From assembly GCF_036173105.1 (NCBI RefSeq), contig NZ_CP108053.1, positions 5,270,001 to 5,334,000 on the forward strand: a stretch of DNA of 64,000 nucleotides. Reading direction: 5' to 3'. This DNA is from Streptomyces sp. NBC_00287. GTDB taxonomy: Bacteria; Actinomycetota; Actinomycetes; Streptomycetales; Streptomycetaceae. A program made the position numbers and the translations under genes. A model generated the notes under the pieces. It was given only the letters and a program-made list of their open reading frames with translations. It did no database searches and was not told the origin of the DNA. Every line of letters begins with the position of its first letter. Position 1 is the first letter of the stretch. Shown piece by piece: positions 63,423 through 64,000 of the stretch.

Positions 63423-64000
63423 ATGACGATCCGCGTAATGCTCGTCGACGACCAGGTGCTGCTGCGCACCGGGTTCCGGATGGTGCTCGCCGCCCAGCCG
63501 GACATGGAGGTCGTCGCGGAGGCGGGCGACGGCGTCGAGGCCCTCCAGGTGCTGCGGGAGACCGCCGTCGACGTGGTGCTGATGGACGTCCGTATGCCGA
63601 AGCTGGACGGCGTGGAGACCACCCGCCGTATCTGCTCGGACCCGAATCCGCCGAAGGTGCTGATCCTGACCACCTTCGACCTCGACGAGTACGCCTTCTC
63701 CGGGCTGAAGGCGGGCGCCTCCGGTTTCATGCTCAAGGACGTGCCGCCCGGCGAGCTGCTCGCCGCCATCCGTGCCGTGCACAGCGGCGACGCGGTGGTG
63801 GCCCCCTCGACCACGCGCCGGCTGCTGGACCGCTTCGCGCCGATGCTGCCCAGCACCGGTAAGGAGCCGCAGCACAAGGAGTTGGAGCGGCTCACCGACC
63901 GCGAGCGCGAGGTCATGGTGCTGGTCGCCCAGGGGCTGTCCAACGGCGAGATCGCGGCCCGGCTCGTCCTGTCGGAGGCGACCGTCAAGACGCATGTGGG
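63423..64000 (+). CDS. NarL/FixJ-type response regulator, cut by the window end
   Basis: The first 192 residues of a response regulator. The receiver domain has the acidic pocket VMLVDDQVLLRTG, the phosphoacceptor Asp55 in VVLMDVRMPKLDG, Thr in ILTTFDLDEYAF and the Lys in GFMLKDVPPGE. The LuxR-type helix-turn-helix begins with LTDREREVMVLVAQGLSNGE and runs off the window in TVKTHVG. The ATG follows GAAGAGGA. It is the partner of the kinase upstream. Confidence 0.94.
   Translation, partial: MTIRVMLVDDQVLLRTGFRMVLAAQPDMEVVAEAGDGVEALQVLRETAVDVVLMDVRMPKLDGVETTRRICSDPNPPKVLILTTFDLDEYAFSGLKAGASGFMLKDVPPGELLAAIRAVHSGDAVVAPSTTRRLLDRFAPMLPSTGKEPQHKELERLTDREREVMVLVAQGLSNGEIAARLVLSEATVKTHV

Overview
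High GC content, frequent GTG starts, strong GC bias at third codon positions and the gene families present all point to a Streptomyces chromosome. From memory, not from a search, the order from the second PolA-like gene (about 21.4 kb) to the right end resembles one continuous stretch of core chromosome in S. coelicolor. The left 19.7 kb looks like a biosynthetic gene cluster placed next to that core.

Region 1 (1-19.7 kb) is the end of a nonribosomal peptide synthetase (NRPS) cluster. On the + strand are an incomplete NRPS (C-A-T-C), an MFS exporter, a terminal NRPS (C-like domain, A, T, TE) and an Fe(II)/2-oxoglutarate hydroxylase. The terminal A domain carries an almost canonical aspartate code, the domain before it lacks the HHxxxDG motif, and the thioesterase has Cys instead of Ser in its nucleophile motif. 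Together they suggest a peptide ending in beta-hydroxyaspartate, with unusual release chemistry. A convergent - strand operon (mbtH, free PCP, desaturase-like di-iron enzyme, C-A protein without a T domain) looks like a separate line that loads and modifies a basic amino acid on a free carrier. A type II thioesterase, an Sfp-type phosphopantetheinyl transferase and a large SARP regulator complete the cluster.

Region 2 (19.7-31.1 kb): a PolI-like polymerase without a 5' nuclease, a DUF2786 protein, two lipoproteins, and a Zur-type zinc-starvation locus (S14, L28, L33, L31, S18 paralogues and a CobW-like protein) around one Zur-like box. A WhiJ-like group follows (DUF397, HATPase, XRE-DUF5753) with a shared operator-like repeat, then an aldehyde dehydrogenase and a DinB-fold protein.

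Region 3 (31.1-42.2 kb): a PadR regulator and ABC exporter with a clear palindromic operator, a BNR-type lipoprotein, a frameshifted glutamate decarboxylase with a ClC-type channel, tipA, and YbjQ, DedA, ThrE-like and inorganic pyrophosphatase genes.

Region 4 (42.2-64 kb) is core metabolism: DacB, a zinc metalloprotease, tilS-hpt-ftsH-folE, a folP-folB-folK operon, a DUF2156 membrane transferase, an esterase, two PH-domain membrane proteins, an isolated nuoD convergent with a MidA/NDUFAF7-type methyltransferase, and a NarL-type two-component system cut by the window end. I found no tRNA, rRNA, CRISPR array or insertion sequence.
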